In this document: positions 15,740 to 24,184 of the stretch, piece after piece
Layout of the letters: each line of letters opens with the position of its first letter
How positions within the stretch are numbered: position 1 is the first letter of the stretch
The notes under the pieces: generated by a model
Seen by the model: only the letters and a program-made list of their open reading frames with translations
Database searches by the model: none
Told to the model about the DNA's origin: nothing
Program-made: the position numbers and the translations under genes
NCBI GenBank assembly: GCA_018710845.1
Contig: DVJB01000072.1
Span: 1 to 64,000 of the forward strand
Length of the DNA: 64,000 nt
From: Candidatus Onthomonas avicola
Lineage (GTDB): Bacteria > Bacillota > Clostridia > Oscillospirales > Oscillospiraceae
Direction of reading: 5' to 3'

Positions 15740-16981
15740 ATGGACATTTTGTTTAATGTGCTTCGTCTATTCGTATCCATTATCATCGCGTTTATCGCTG
15801 GAAAGCTGATTTCCAAGCTAAAACTGCCATCCATCTTGGGTTGGCTGATCGCTGGTATGATCATTGGCCCGCATGCCCTAAACTTATTGGGAACCCCAGT
15901 GCTTGACTCCCAATGGTTTGAGATTGTGGAAAGCATTTTAGAGTGTACTTTTGGTCTGATGATTGGTACAGAACTAATTTGGAAGCAGATGAAGAAAGTG
16001 GGACCGCAGATTTTGATCACCACCATCACCGAATCTCTAGGGACCTTTCTAGTGGTAAGCCTAGTATTTGGTATCATATTCTGGCTTACCGACGTTCCCA
16101 TTTATCTGGCCTTCATGTTCGGCGGCATTGCTCTAGCTACCGCACCTGCTCCCTCGCTGTCGGTAGTCAACGATCTGAAAACGGACGGCCCGGTAACAAA
16201 GACTTTGATTCCCATGGCCGCGTTAGACGATCTAGTAGGAGCCTTAGTCTTTTTCCTGGTTATCGCTTTTGTCTCTGCTCACATTTCCACCACGGGGATA
16301 CCCGTACCAGTTGTCCTCTTTTTGGTGTTACTGCCGGTGATTATCGGAATTATCACTGGGTTTATCACCGGAAAGATACTTCAGCATACTAAAACACCGG
16401 TCAGCACTCTGATCGCCATGCTGAGCATGTTGCTGATCTCGGCCGGTATTGGGTTTGCTATCAATCGTGTGCTGCCCGCTCCAGTGTTGAACTTTATGCT
16501 CATCGGCATGTCTTTTTCCACTGTATTTGCCAACATGATTACAGAAGAGAAGCTCAATGATATGATGAAAATCATGAACCCAATCATCGGCTTCGCTATG
16601 ATTGTAGTAATCTTGAACTTGGCCGCACCGCTGGATTATCACCTGATCTTCGGGGCGGGAATCTACACGGTGGTCTACATTATCACCCGGGCCATTGGAA
16701 AGTACAGCGGAGCCTACTTTGGGGCCGCTATCACCCACGCGCCCGCCACAGTAAAAAAATATTTGGGCTTTACGCTGCTACCCCATTCTGGCGTGTCACT
16801 GGTCTTCACCGGCATCGCAGTGTCAGTCCTGGAAGGGCCCGCCCCAGAGTGCGCATCTATTATCCAAGGGACCATTGCAGCAGCAGCCGTCATCAATGAG
16901 CTCATCGCAATCTTTATGGCCAAGAAGGGCTTTGAGTGGGCCGGTGAATTGCATCAGGCAGCGGCAGGAAATATGTCATGA
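15740..16981 (+). CDS. Cation:proton antiporter (CPA2-type)
   Basis: Integral membrane protein of 413 residues with about 12 hydrophobic segments, expected to exchange Na+ or K+ for protons. Family features are SKLKLPSILGWLIAGMIIGP in helices 1-2, FGGIALATAPAPSLSVV and MAALDDLVGALVFF, whose acidic pair is the transport site. No C-terminal RCK or TrkA domain is present. AAAGGAG precedes the ATG. GC is visibly lower than the surrounding genes. The stop overlaps the TetR start (ATGA), giving a self-regulated operon. Confidence 0.88.
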   Translation: MDILFNVLRLFVSIIIAFIAGKLISKLKLPSILGWLIAGMIIGPHALNLLGTPVLDSQWFEIVESILECTFGLMIGTELIWKQMKKVGPQILITTITESLGTFLVVSLVFGIIFWLTDVPIYLAFMFGGIALATAPAPSLSVVNDLKTDGPVTKTLIPMAALDDLVGALVFFLVIAFVSAHISTTGIPVPVVLFLVLLPVIIGIITGFITGKILQHTKTPVSTLIAMLSMLLISAGIGFAINRVLPAPVLNFMLIGMSFSTVFANMITEEKLNDMMKIMNPIIGFAMIVVILNLAAPLDYHLIFGAGIYTVVYIITRAIGKYSGAYFGAAITHAPATVKKYLGFTLLPHSGVSLVFTGIAVSVLEGPAPECASIIQGTIAAAAVINELIAIFMAKKGFEWAGELHQAAAGNMS

Positions 16982-17652
16982 CACAAAAAGAGCGCCAGGA
17001 GCGCAGCAAAGAGACGATATACCAAGCAGCTTTGGAGGAATTTGGGACTTACGGCTATGACAGAGTAAACATGGAGCGTATCTGTGGAAATCACGGTATC
17101 TCCAAAGGAATGATGTACCATTATTATTCTAGCAAAGATGAACTGTTCCTGCTGTGTGTGAAGAGGACTTTTGATGACCTCAAAGCACATATTGAGCGGG
17201 ATGTTGGCGGTCTGGAAGGATTCAGCACTCAAAATGCCATTAAGCATTACTTTATGATCCGGGAAAATTTTTTCCTGCTTCACCCTAAGCAGAAAGTTAT
17301 TTTTGAAAATGCCGTGTTCCAACCCCCAGAACATTTAAATGAACAAATCATTGCACTGCGCGCTCCTATCCAGGCAATGAACCAGCAATTTATAGGTCGG
17401 TTTATTACTCAAGCATCGTTGCGCTCCGAGTTGAATCAGAAAAAAGCGACCCGCTATTTAGAGAGTGTATCATCTTTTTTCCGGAACATGATGGCATATT
17501 ACCAAGGCGAAAAGTTGGAAACAGATCTTCATTCCATGCTGGAGACCGCTGAAGAATTACTGGATATGGTTCTATTTGGCATTCTCCGACAGACAGAGGC
17601 ACAAGCATCATTCCCGGCCGATCAAACTCAGGCGCCGACCGATCTGCTTTGA
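16978..17652 (+). CDS. TetR/AcrR family regulator
   Basis: A 224-residue repressor. The N-terminal TetR helix-turn-helix has the pattern TIYQAALEEFGTYGYDRVNM and then HGISKGMMYHYYSSKDELF (residues 10-60). The C-terminal ligand domain is all helical. It is translationally coupled to the antiporter and probably binds the AGACG-type operators at 15661-15711, inducing the pump when its ligand or ionic signal is present. It shares the lower GC of the antiporter. Confidence 0.9.
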   Translation: MTQKERQERSKETIYQAALEEFGTYGYDRVNMERICGNHGISKGMMYHYYSSKDELFLLCVKRTFDDLKAHIERDVGGLEGFSTQNAIKHYFMIRENFFLLHPKQKVIFENAVFQPPEHLNEQIIALRAPIQAMNQQFIGRFITQASLRSELNQKKATRYLESVSSFFRNMMAYYQGEKLETDLHSMLETAEELLDMVLFGILRQTEAQASFPADQTQAPTDLL

Positions 17653-17731
17653 ATACGAATATTTTCCTGAAAGCTTTTTCACACTCCCCAGCAAAGCTAG
17701 GGAGTCTCATATCGCTAAAGCATACAAAGGA

Positions 17732-17755
17732 GCCCCCGGCCATCAAGCCGGGGGC
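17732..17755. terminator. Bidirectional hairpin between convergent genes
   Basis: GCCCCCGGC (17732-17740), loop CATCAA and GCCGGGGGC (17747-17755). A smaller ACTCCC/GGGAGT hairpin lies just upstream around 17686-17707. Confidence 0.6.
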
Positions 17756-17785
17756 AATATGCTTTCATTGGTTACAGTAGCACAA

Positions 17786-18619
17786 TTACAGCGCAATCTC
17801 CAGGCCGTCATAGGCAGCGATGATGCCGCGCGCCGCCCCCCAGGCGGTGAGCTCCTCGTGGGTCATTCCGCCGTTGTGGCTGAAGTGGTTGATCACCTTG
17901 ACTGTGCCGTCATGGATACAGCCGCGGCGGGCCATCTCGGCCAGGAAGGGCTCGATATCCGGCAGTCCCATGTGGTAGCCGCCGATGGATCTCTGCCCCA
18001 TCGTGGCGTCCAGGCTGACGAGGTCAAACCGCTCTCGTGCCAGCAGGTCCCACGCCTGCGCGGAGAGGTTGGCCCCGGTGTCATGGCCGTAGAAGACGGT
18101 CTTACCGCCCTTCTTGCAGATATAGACCAGACACTCCTCCCGCTTGTCATGGTCGGCGGGGACGGCGACAATCTCCCAGTCACCCGCACGGATAACGTCT
18201 CCCCCGTGCGTGCGGTGGAAATGCACCGCGTCGTCCAGCGGGTGGGGCTTGAAGCGGTCGATCAGGATATGCTCGTAAAATGCCTGTTCGACCGCCTCGT
18301 TGCCATAGACGTCCAGTATCCCCTCCGCGCCGTGGCCGAAGTGCTCATGGCGGTGAATCAGCTCGGTGGGAAACCAGTGATCCATGTGGCTGTGGGTGAC
18401 CAGAAGGGTGTGAATCCCACCCAGATTCAGGCCGTGGCGCAGGGCGTGGCAGTAGGTGTCAGGCGGAAAGTCCAATAGCAGCTCGCCGTCCAGCATAGCC
18501 TGGGTCCGGGTGCGCAGATTGCGTCCCCCCGCTTGGCGGGCGTTGGAACAGATCGGGCAGGAGCAGAACAGGGCGGGCCACCCCTCCGCGGCGGCGGTGC
18601 CCAGGTAACACATTTTCAT
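17786..18619 (-). CDS. PhnP-like MBL-fold metallo-hydrolase
   Basis: A 277-residue metallo-beta-lactamase-fold protein. The metal motif HSHMDHWFP lies near residue 76, further ligands in VPADHDKRE and FYGHDTGAN, and a C-terminal His in NHFSHNGG. Near the N-terminus CSCPICSNAR followed by RTRTQAML resembles the zinc-binding insert of PhnP-type phosphodiesterases. No phosphonate genes are nearby, so a cyclic phosphodiester or phosphosugar substrate is possible but not shown. Last gene of the PTS-LacI operon. Confidence 0.82.
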   Translation of the reverse strand: MKMCYLGTAAAEGWPALFCSCPICSNARQAGGRNLRTRTQAMLDGELLLDFPPDTYCHALRHGLNLGGIHTLLVTHSHMDHWFPTELIHRHEHFGHGAEGILDVYGNEAVEQAFYEHILIDRFKPHPLDDAVHFHRTHGGDVIRAGDWEIVAVPADHDKREECLVYICKKGGKTVFYGHDTGANLSAQAWDLLARERFDLVSLDATMGQRSIGGYHMGLPDIEPFLAEMARRGCIHDGTVKVINHFSHNGGMTHEELTAWGAARGIIAAYDGLEIAL

Positions 18620-18657
18620 GAAACGTCCTCGTCCTTTCCAAGATGCGGCGTGAGCCG

Positions 18658-19644
18658 TCAGACCGAGTCACGCTGCACCACGGTGTAGCCCAGCATGGTC
18701 TGCCGGACGGGCGTGTCCTCCTGCTGCCCGTCCACCAGAGAGAGCAGCATCTGCGCGGCCTCAGCTCCGCACTGTTCATAGTAAAAGTGGGCGGTGGTCA
18801 GGCGCGGGGTGACGTGAACCCCCGCCCAGCTGTCGTCGATGCCGGCCACGCTCACGTCCTCCGGCAGGCGGCGCCCCGCCGCCCGCAGGGCTTCCATGGC
18901 CCCCAGGGCGATCTGGTCGGTCGCGCACATCACCCCGTCCAGGTCAGGATGGGCGCCGAGCAGCTCCTCCATGGCCTTCCGGCCGCCTTCCACGGTGAAG
19001 GGGCTGACAGCGCAGGGGACAGCAGCCGGGTCCAGACCAGCCTCCTCCATGGCGGCCAACGCTCCCTGCCGGCGGCGCTGTCCCACCGCCACATCCCGCT
19101 CGGTGACTCCGATGTAGGCCAGCCTTCTCCGCCCCCGGCGCAGGAGCAATTCTGTGAGCTCCCGGGCGGCGTTTCGGTCGTCGTGGTAGACGCAGGGGAC
19201 GCCCTTGAACTGCTGCCCCGCCACCACCACCGGGACGGAGCAGGTGCGCAGCATCTCCTCATGCTGCGGGGTGAGAATGGTCGCCATCAGGATGACGCCT
19301 GCCACCGGGCGACTCTGAAAGAGGCGCAGGTAGGCCAGCTCCTTGTCCGGGTCGTTATCCGTATTGGCCAGCAGACACAGGTAGCCCCGCTCCTCCAGCA
19401 CCTGGGTGACGCCGGCGGTCACGCGTCCTACCGCGTCCGAGCTGATTTTGGGGACAATGACCCCGATATGGTCCGCGCCTTTGCCGCGCAGCATCTGGGC
19501 CGCCACGTCCGGCCGATAGCCCGTCTCTTCTACCACGGCGCGGATGGCCTCCCTCTTTTGTTGGCTGAGCGAGCCGCCATTGAGATAGCGGCTGACCGCC
19601 GCGCTGGAGACACCCGCGCGCTGGGCAATTTCCTTGATGGTCAT
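18658..19644 (-). CDS. LacI family regulator of the PTS operon
   Basis: A 328-residue LacI-type regulator. The helix-turn-helix TIKEIAQRAGVSSAAVSRYL is at residues 2-21 and the hinge at PDVAAQMLRG. A periplasmic-binding-like sugar domain follows, including VAGIDDSWAGVHVTPRLTT. It lies 142 bp downstream of the PTS gene on the same strand. It probably represses the promoter at 21713-21743, relieved by a sugar or sugar phosphate. Confidence 0.9.
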   Translation of the reverse strand: MTIKEIAQRAGVSSAAVSRYLNGGSLSQQKREAIRAVVEETGYRPDVAAQMLRGKGADHIGVIVPKISSDAVGRVTAGVTQVLEERGYLCLLANTDNDPDKELAYLRLFQSRPVAGVILMATILTPQHEEMLRTCSVPVVVAGQQFKGVPCVYHDDRNAARELTELLLRRGRRRLAYIGVTERDVAVGQRRRQGALAAMEEAGLDPAAVPCAVSPFTVEGGRKAMEELLGAHPDLDGVMCATDQIALGAMEALRAAGRRLPEDVSVAGIDDSWAGVHVTPRLTTAHFYYEQCGAEAAQMLLSLVDGQQEDTPVRQTMLGYTVVQRDSV

Positions 19645-19786
19645 GGGGGAACCTCCTTGCCGGGGAATCGAGGTATCTGTAAATCCTCGCCTGTATTCTC
19701 CTCTTTATTGTAGACGCTTCCGCTCTCGTTTGCAACCGCCGGGCGCGGCGAGGCCGCGCCCGGCCACTGGCGGAGAGAGCGGCAGT

Positions 19787-21679
19787 TTAGTGTACTGCAG
19801 CCGGGACAGTGAGAATCGGGTCGAGCTCGTTTGTCTCGCCTGTCCGGACGGACACGGCCCCCAGGTCCTCCGCGTTGGTGACCAGCACGGCGGTTGTGGT
19901 GGAGAGCCCGGCGGACTGGATGATCTGCCGGTCAAACTCCAGCAGGAGCTGGCCCGCCTTCACCGTGTCGCCCTCGGCGCAGTGGACCTGAAAACCCTTG
20001 CCGTCCAACTCGACGGTGTTGATGCCCACATGGATGAGCAGCTCCATGCCGTCCGGGGACTCCAGACCAATGGCGTGTTTGGTCTCGGCTACCGTGCTGA
20101 TGGTGCCGTCAAAGGGGGCCACCACCCGGCCCGCGGCGGGTTCGATGCCGCAGCCCTCGCCCAGAACGCCGGCGGCGAAGGTGGCGTCGGGGATGTCGGC
20201 CATCGGGATGACCTTGCCCTGGAGGGGGCTGTAAACCGTGCCCGGCTGGCAGTCCAGCTGGGACTGCGCAGGCTCATCGCTCTGCGCGGCGTGGGACTCA
20301 GAACCCTCGTCCCGATAGAGCGCCCAGCTCACCGCGAAGGCCACCGCAAAGGAGACCGCCAGCTCGATGGCATAGGGGATGATGTAGTCCGTCGTGGTGA
20401 GGAAGCCAAACAGGCCTGTCACGCCGTAGGCGGTCGCACCGATGCCGAAGAGGGAGCCGACCACAGAGCCGGCCGCGCCGCCGATCATACCGGCAACCAG
20501 CGGCTTGACCAGGCGGAGGTTGACGCCGAAGATCGCGGGCTCGGTGATGCCGAGCGCGGCGGACATGGCGGAGGGCAGGGCGAGGGCTTTGGTCTTGCGC
20601 TCCCGGGTCTTGAGGGCCACCGCCAGGCAGGCCGCCCCCTGGGCAAAGTTGGCAGCGGAGGCGATAGGCATCCAGGTGTTCAGTCCGGTGGACGAAAGCA
20701 TGCCGGCCTCAATCACATTGTACATATGGTGGACGCCGCACACGACGGTGAGCGGATAGATCGCGCCCATAATAGCCGCGCCGATGCCGAAGGGGATGGT
20801 GATGAGCTGCTGCACGCCGGTGAGCACCCAGTTCTCCACCGTGGAGAACACCGGCCCAAAGATGGTCAGGGTGAGATAGCCGGTGGCACAGACGGTGACC
20901 AGCGGCGTGACAAAGAGGTCCAGCATCTCGGGCACAATCTTGTGCAGCCGTTTTTCAATCTGACACATAAACCAGACCGCGATGATGACGGGGATGACGT
21001 GTCCCTGGTAGCCGGTCAGGTTGATGTCGTACAGTCCAAACCACACGTCGGCAGTCGGGATGGCGGTCCCGCTGGCCACATAGTCGGCCACAGACCAGGC
21101 ATTCACCAGGTCGGTGTGGATCATAATCATACCGATGACCGCGCCGAGGAACAGGTTGCCGCCGAAGACCCGCGCGGCGGAGATCGCCACCAGAATGGGC
21201 AGGAAGACAAAGGCGGCGTTGCTGAACAGATGGAAAATGGTATAGGTGCCCGACTCCGCCAGCGCGGGCCAGGCCTTGCTCAATCCCTCCAGAATACCCA
21301 TGATGAGGCCAGAGGCCACAATGGCCGGCAGAATGGGAACGAATACGTCGCCCAGCGCCTTGACCATCCGCTGCGGCAGGGGCTGACGCGAGGCCGCGGC
21401 CGCCTTGACCTCCTCCTTCGTGGCGGCGGTCAGGCCGGAGACCGCCAGAAACTCGTCATAGACCTTGTTGACCGTGCCGGTGCCCAGGATCAGCTGGAGC
21501 TGTCCGGCATTGCTGAATACACCCTTCACCCCGTCGATGTTCTCCAGGGCCTTCATGTCCATCTTGCTGTTGTCCGCGATCACCAGACGCAGCCGGGTGG
21601 CGCAGTGGGCGGCGCTGATCAGATTTTCCCGGCCACCGACCTTTTGAAAAATCTCTTGGGCACATTTCCGATAATCCAT
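19787..21679 (-). CDS. PTS glucoside/sucrose-type transporter subunit IIBCA
   Basis: A 630-residue fused phosphotransferase permease. IIB (1-90) carries phosphorylation Cys26 in AAHCATRLRL. IIC (about 105-450) has ten or so membrane helices and the GITEPAIFGVN signature. IIA (about 475-625) carries the active His in ELLIHVGINTVEL and the second His in ETKHAIGLES. The order B-C-A matches BglF-type proteins. The sugar could be a beta-glucoside, sucrose or trehalose. No phospho-glycosidase is adjacent; the GH1 enzyme at 51491 is far away. Confidence 0.92.
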   Translation of the reverse strand: MDYRKCAQEIFQKVGGRENLISAAHCATRLRLVIADNSKMDMKALENIDGVKGVFSNAGQLQLILGTGTVNKVYDEFLAVSGLTAATKEEVKAAAASRQPLPQRMVKALGDVFVPILPAIVASGLIMGILEGLSKAWPALAESGTYTIFHLFSNAAFVFLPILVAISAARVFGGNLFLGAVIGMIMIHTDLVNAWSVADYVASGTAIPTADVWFGLYDINLTGYQGHVIPVIIAVWFMCQIEKRLHKIVPEMLDLFVTPLVTVCATGYLTLTIFGPVFSTVENWVLTGVQQLITIPFGIGAAIMGAIYPLTVVCGVHHMYNVIEAGMLSSTGLNTWMPIASAANFAQGAACLAVALKTRERKTKALALPSAMSAALGITEPAIFGVNLRLVKPLVAGMIGGAAGSVVGSLFGIGATAYGVTGLFGFLTTTDYIIPYAIELAVSFAVAFAVSWALYRDEGSESHAAQSDEPAQSQLDCQPGTVYSPLQGKVIPMADIPDATFAAGVLGEGCGIEPAAGRVVAPFDGTISTVAETKHAIGLESPDGMELLIHVGINTVELDGKGFQVHCAEGDTVKAGQLLLEFDRQIIQSAGLSTTTAVLVTNAEDLGAVSVRTGETNELDPILTVPAAVH

Positions 21680-21712
21680 CTCGACATCTCTCCTTTTACT
21701 GAAATATTGTTG

Positions 21713-21743
21713 AAATCGTTTACGTTATATTTTCATTATAACG
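21713..21743 (-). promoter_or_regulatory. PTS operon promoter/operator
   Basis: CGTTATA (21723-21729) and TATAACG (21737-21743) are perfect inverted arms. On the minus strand they contain TATAAT, with TGTACA 17 bp upstream as -35. AAATCGTTTACGTT at 21713-21726 resembles a LacI-family operator overlapping the transcription start. Confidence 0.55.
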
Positions 21744-21883
21744 ATCGTCATTCCATTTGTACACACGGAATATTCCCCAATCTTTTTCCCTCTGTTTTGT
21801 GCACAATGCTTACAAGAACGGCCGGCCGGTCCTTTGCCCCATCAGAATTCTCCAAATCGACCTTCTCCAAAGCAAAATAGCCC

Positions 21884-21915
21884 GGCGGCATGAAGTGAAC
21901 CCACCCCATGCCGCC
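21884..21915 (-). terminator. Terminator of the SirTM operon
   Basis: GGCGGCATG (21884-21892) and CATGCCGCC (21907-21915) form a 9-bp stem. On the minus strand it is followed by GGGCTATTTTGCTTT, a moderately T-rich tail. Confidence 0.55.
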
Positions 21916-21942
21916 TGGCCCTCGTCTCCTGCCAGGCATCGG

Positions 21943-22824
21943 TTATTCCGACCATTGGCACAGCTTTTGGAGAACGGCGCCGATATCCCCGTCGATGCAG
22001 ATTGACTGCCGTCCAATCTCCCGCGGCGCCGTCGCCTGCCCTGCGTTCAGGCAGGCATAGGTCGCCTCCGGATTCTGGTGCACCATCTGCCAAAAGGGGT
22101 ATTTGATAATGCCAGGGGTGTTATACCCCACACCCAGCTCCAGGTAGAGCACCCGCATTCCCTGATGCCGCCGCAAAAAGTCCTCATACCGCGCCGCCGC
22201 CCGGTACCATCCCGCGTCCTGCACAAAGCTGTCATCCGCGCGCAGGTTCATGGTCATCGGCGCGCCACACACCGGGCAGCGCGGGATCAGCTCGGACGGG
22301 ATGCGCCTCTCCCGCTGTTCCTGCACCATCTGGCGCACGAGCTGCTCATTGTCATAAGTCCGGCTGTGGCAGGGCTTGGAACACTGCCAGAGGCCGTAGT
22401 CCCCCTGCGTGTAAAACAGGCGCTGCTTGTCAAAGCCAGAGCGCTGGAAGCAGTGATCGACGTTGGTCGTCAGAACAAAGTAGTCCCTGTCCTGCACCAG
22501 TGCGAGCAGGTCGGCGTAGACCGGCCCCGGCGCGTCCTGATAACGGTTGAGGAAGATCATCCTGCTCCAGTAGGCCCAGTACTCCTCCGGCGTATCAAAA
22601 GGGTAAAAGCCGCCGGTATACATATCATGAAAGCCGTATTTCGCCTCAAAATCCGAAAAGTGCTCCCGAAAGCGCGCCCCGTCATAGGAAAACCCCGCCG
22701 AGGTGGACAGGCCTGCCCCCGCGCCGATCACCACTGCGTCACTTTGCGCAAGGCACGCGCGCAGCCGCTCCACCTGCTCCGAGGATGTCCTGGTAGATGT
22801 CTCTGTCCTGGTCCTGAAATACAT
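21943..22824 (-). CDS. SirTM-class sirtuin (protein ADP-ribosyltransferase)
   Basis: A 293-residue Sir2-fold NAD+-dependent enzyme. The NAD loop GAGAGLSTSAGF is at residues 35-46 and TTNVDHCFQRSG at 119-130. The position of the deacetylase catalytic His is Gln140 (FYTQGDYG), a hallmark of class M sirtuins, which ADP-ribosylate proteins rather than deacylate. Zinc ligands are Cys148, Cys152, Cys183 and Cys186. ATG 22824 is preceded by GGAGG 9 nt away, inside the macrodomain gene, which it overlaps by 86 bp. SirTM and macrodomain are a known writer/eraser pair. Its target here is unknown because no lipoyl-carrier gene is present. Confidence 0.88.
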   Translation of the reverse strand: MYFRTRTETSTRTSSEQVERLRACLAQSDAVVIGAGAGLSTSAGFSYDGARFREHFSDFEAKYGFHDMYTGGFYPFDTPEEYWAYWSRMIFLNRYQDAPGPVYADLLALVQDRDYFVLTTNVDHCFQRSGFDKQRLFYTQGDYGLWQCSKPCHSRTYDNEQLVRQMVQEQRERRIPSELIPRCPVCGAPMTMNLRADDSFVQDAGWYRAAARYEDFLRRHQGMRVLYLELGVGYNTPGIIKYPFWQMVHQNPEATYACLNAGQATAPREIGRQSICIDGDIGAVLQKLCQWSE

Positions 22825-23548
22825 TAAAGATGACCTCCATTTTGTTCCGGGACTGCGCCAGATATGCTGTGACCGTCCCCACCGCGATCTCCGCCGCCCG
22901 GCGGTTCGGGAAACGAAATTCCCCCGTTGAAATGCAGCAAAACGCCACGCTGCGCAGCCCGTTCACCTCCGCCAGCTCCAGGCAGGACCGGTAACAGGAC
23001 GCCAGCAGGCGCTCATCCTCCCTGGTCAGGCGTCCGCGCACGATAGGTCCGACGGTGTGCAGCACAAAACGGCTTGGCAGGTTAAAGGCCGGCGTCAGCT
23101 TTGCCGTCCCCGTCTCCTCCTCGTGTCCCTGCCGCTCCATCTGTTCGGCGCAGGCGAGGCGGAGCTGCACCCCGGAATAGGTGTGGATGGCATTGTCGAT
23201 ACATCCGTGATTGGGGCAAAAGCACCCGAGCAGCTGGCTGTTGGCGGCGTTGACAATGGCATCGCAGCGGAGGGTTGTGATATCCCCCTGCCAGAGATAG
23301 AGCCCGGGCCGGACCGGGCTCAGCGCAGCGACGTCGGTAATTCCCTTGCGCCGGATCTCCTCGCGCAGGTAGGCGTCCTGTACCGAGAGGAATTCCTCTG
23401 AGGCCGGCAGCGGCGGGCGGACGTTCAGCAGCGCACGCAGCAGGCGCCTCTGCTCCGATTCCTCCTCCGGCAGCGAGACCGCGCCCCACTCAGGGCTCTC
23501 CCGCAGCAGCGCGCGGATCAGCCAGCGTCTTCTCTCCTCCTGCCTCAT
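22739..23548 (-). CDS. Zinc-containing macrodomain protein (ADP-ribosyl hydrolase)
   Basis: A 269-residue protein. An ~80-residue helical N-terminal region precedes a macrodomain with the ADP-ribose loop GDITTLRCDAIVNAAN (88-103). LLGCFCPNHGCIDNAIH (107-122) has Cys109/His114/Cys116 positioned as the catalytic zinc site of SirTM-linked macrodomains. HTVGPIV and FCCISTGEFRFPNRRAAEIA follow. It is expected to remove ADP-ribose from proteins modified by the adjacent SirTM. It overlaps the upstream FMN/Fe-S gene by 4 nt and the downstream SirTM gene by 86 nt. Confidence 0.9.
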   Translation of the reverse strand: MRQEERRRWLIRALLRESPEWGAVSLPEEESEQRRLLRALLNVRPPLPASEEFLSVQDAYLREEIRRKGITDVAALSPVRPGLYLWQGDITTLRCDAIVNAANSQLLGCFCPNHGCIDNAIHTYSGVQLRLACAEQMERQGHEEETGTAKLTPAFNLPSRFVLHTVGPIVRGRLTREDERLLASCYRSCLELAEVNGLRSVAFCCISTGEFRFPNRRAAEIAVGTVTAYLAQSRNKMEVIFNVFQDQDRDIYQDILGAGGAAARVPCAK

Positions 23549-24168
23549 GTCTCCTCCCCCCTTCTCCGGACAGCGGAGACCGGACAGTGCTCATAGCAGT
23601 TCCCGCAGTGCAGGCAGTGCTCCTGCTCAATGGAGAACGGGGCGCCCGGCGTGATGCAGCCCTGCGGACAGTTTGCCTCACAGGTTCCGCAGCCGATGCA
23701 GTCATCGCCGATCTCGTAGCCCTTGATCGGAGCCGCCGCGCCGCCGACGGTATAGCTCTCCCGGAAAATCGGGCGCACCCCGAGATGGAAGTACTCGATG
23801 GCGGCCTGTCGGATGACAAACACCAGGCCGATCTCCCGCGTGCCGCCGGGATAGACGTTGGCGAGGTAGGGCTGCTCGGCAAAGATGGTGTCTATCCAGT
23901 GCGCCTGCTCCTCCTGTGGGGCGGGTACCGCCCGGGCGGAAAGGCGGATCATTTCCTTATAACGGGTGTAGGCCAAAATCTGTACCCGGCCGTCCGCCAG
24001 CAGCTCCCGGCAGAAGTCCTTGCCGCGCGCCGTAAAGAAGTAAATCGCGTCCGGCTCGTAGTGAATGGCGCTGATGTTTCGCACCTGGGGCGCGCCCTGC
24101 GCGTCCACAGTGGCAAACGCCAGCACGCCCACATACTGCATCTTTTGCAGGCAGGTCTTTGCGTCCAT
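23545..24168 (-). CDS. PPOX-type FMN-binding protein fused to 2x[4Fe-4S] ferredoxin
   Basis: A 207-residue two-domain redox protein. Residues 1-135 form a pyridoxamine-phosphate-oxidase-like split barrel (FATVDAQGAPQVRNISA, IYFFTARGKDFCREL) expected to bind FMN. Residues 150-200 hold two ferredoxin motifs: Cys157/160/163/167 and Cys185/188/191/195. It may pass low-potential electrons to the radical SAM enzyme's clusters or to the nitroreductase; this is inferred from position only. Its stop overlaps the macrodomain start (4 nt). Confidence 0.88.
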   Translation of the reverse strand: MDAKTCLQKMQYVGVLAFATVDAQGAPQVRNISAIHYEPDAIYFFTARGKDFCRELLADGRVQILAYTRYKEMIRLSARAVPAPQEEQAHWIDTIFAEQPYLANVYPGGTREIGLVFVIRQAAIEYFHLGVRPIFRESYTVGGAAAPIKGYEIGDDCIGCGTCEANCPQGCITPGAPFSIEQEHCLHCGNCYEHCPVSAVRRRGEET

Positions 24169-24184
24169 CTGTTCTCCTCTCCTT

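Noticed and set aside
19634-21880. Plus-strand 748-codon frame opposite the PTS gene
   Set aside because: Repetitive His/Gly/Asp/Arg composition, no domain, and fully antisense to the IIBCA transporter.
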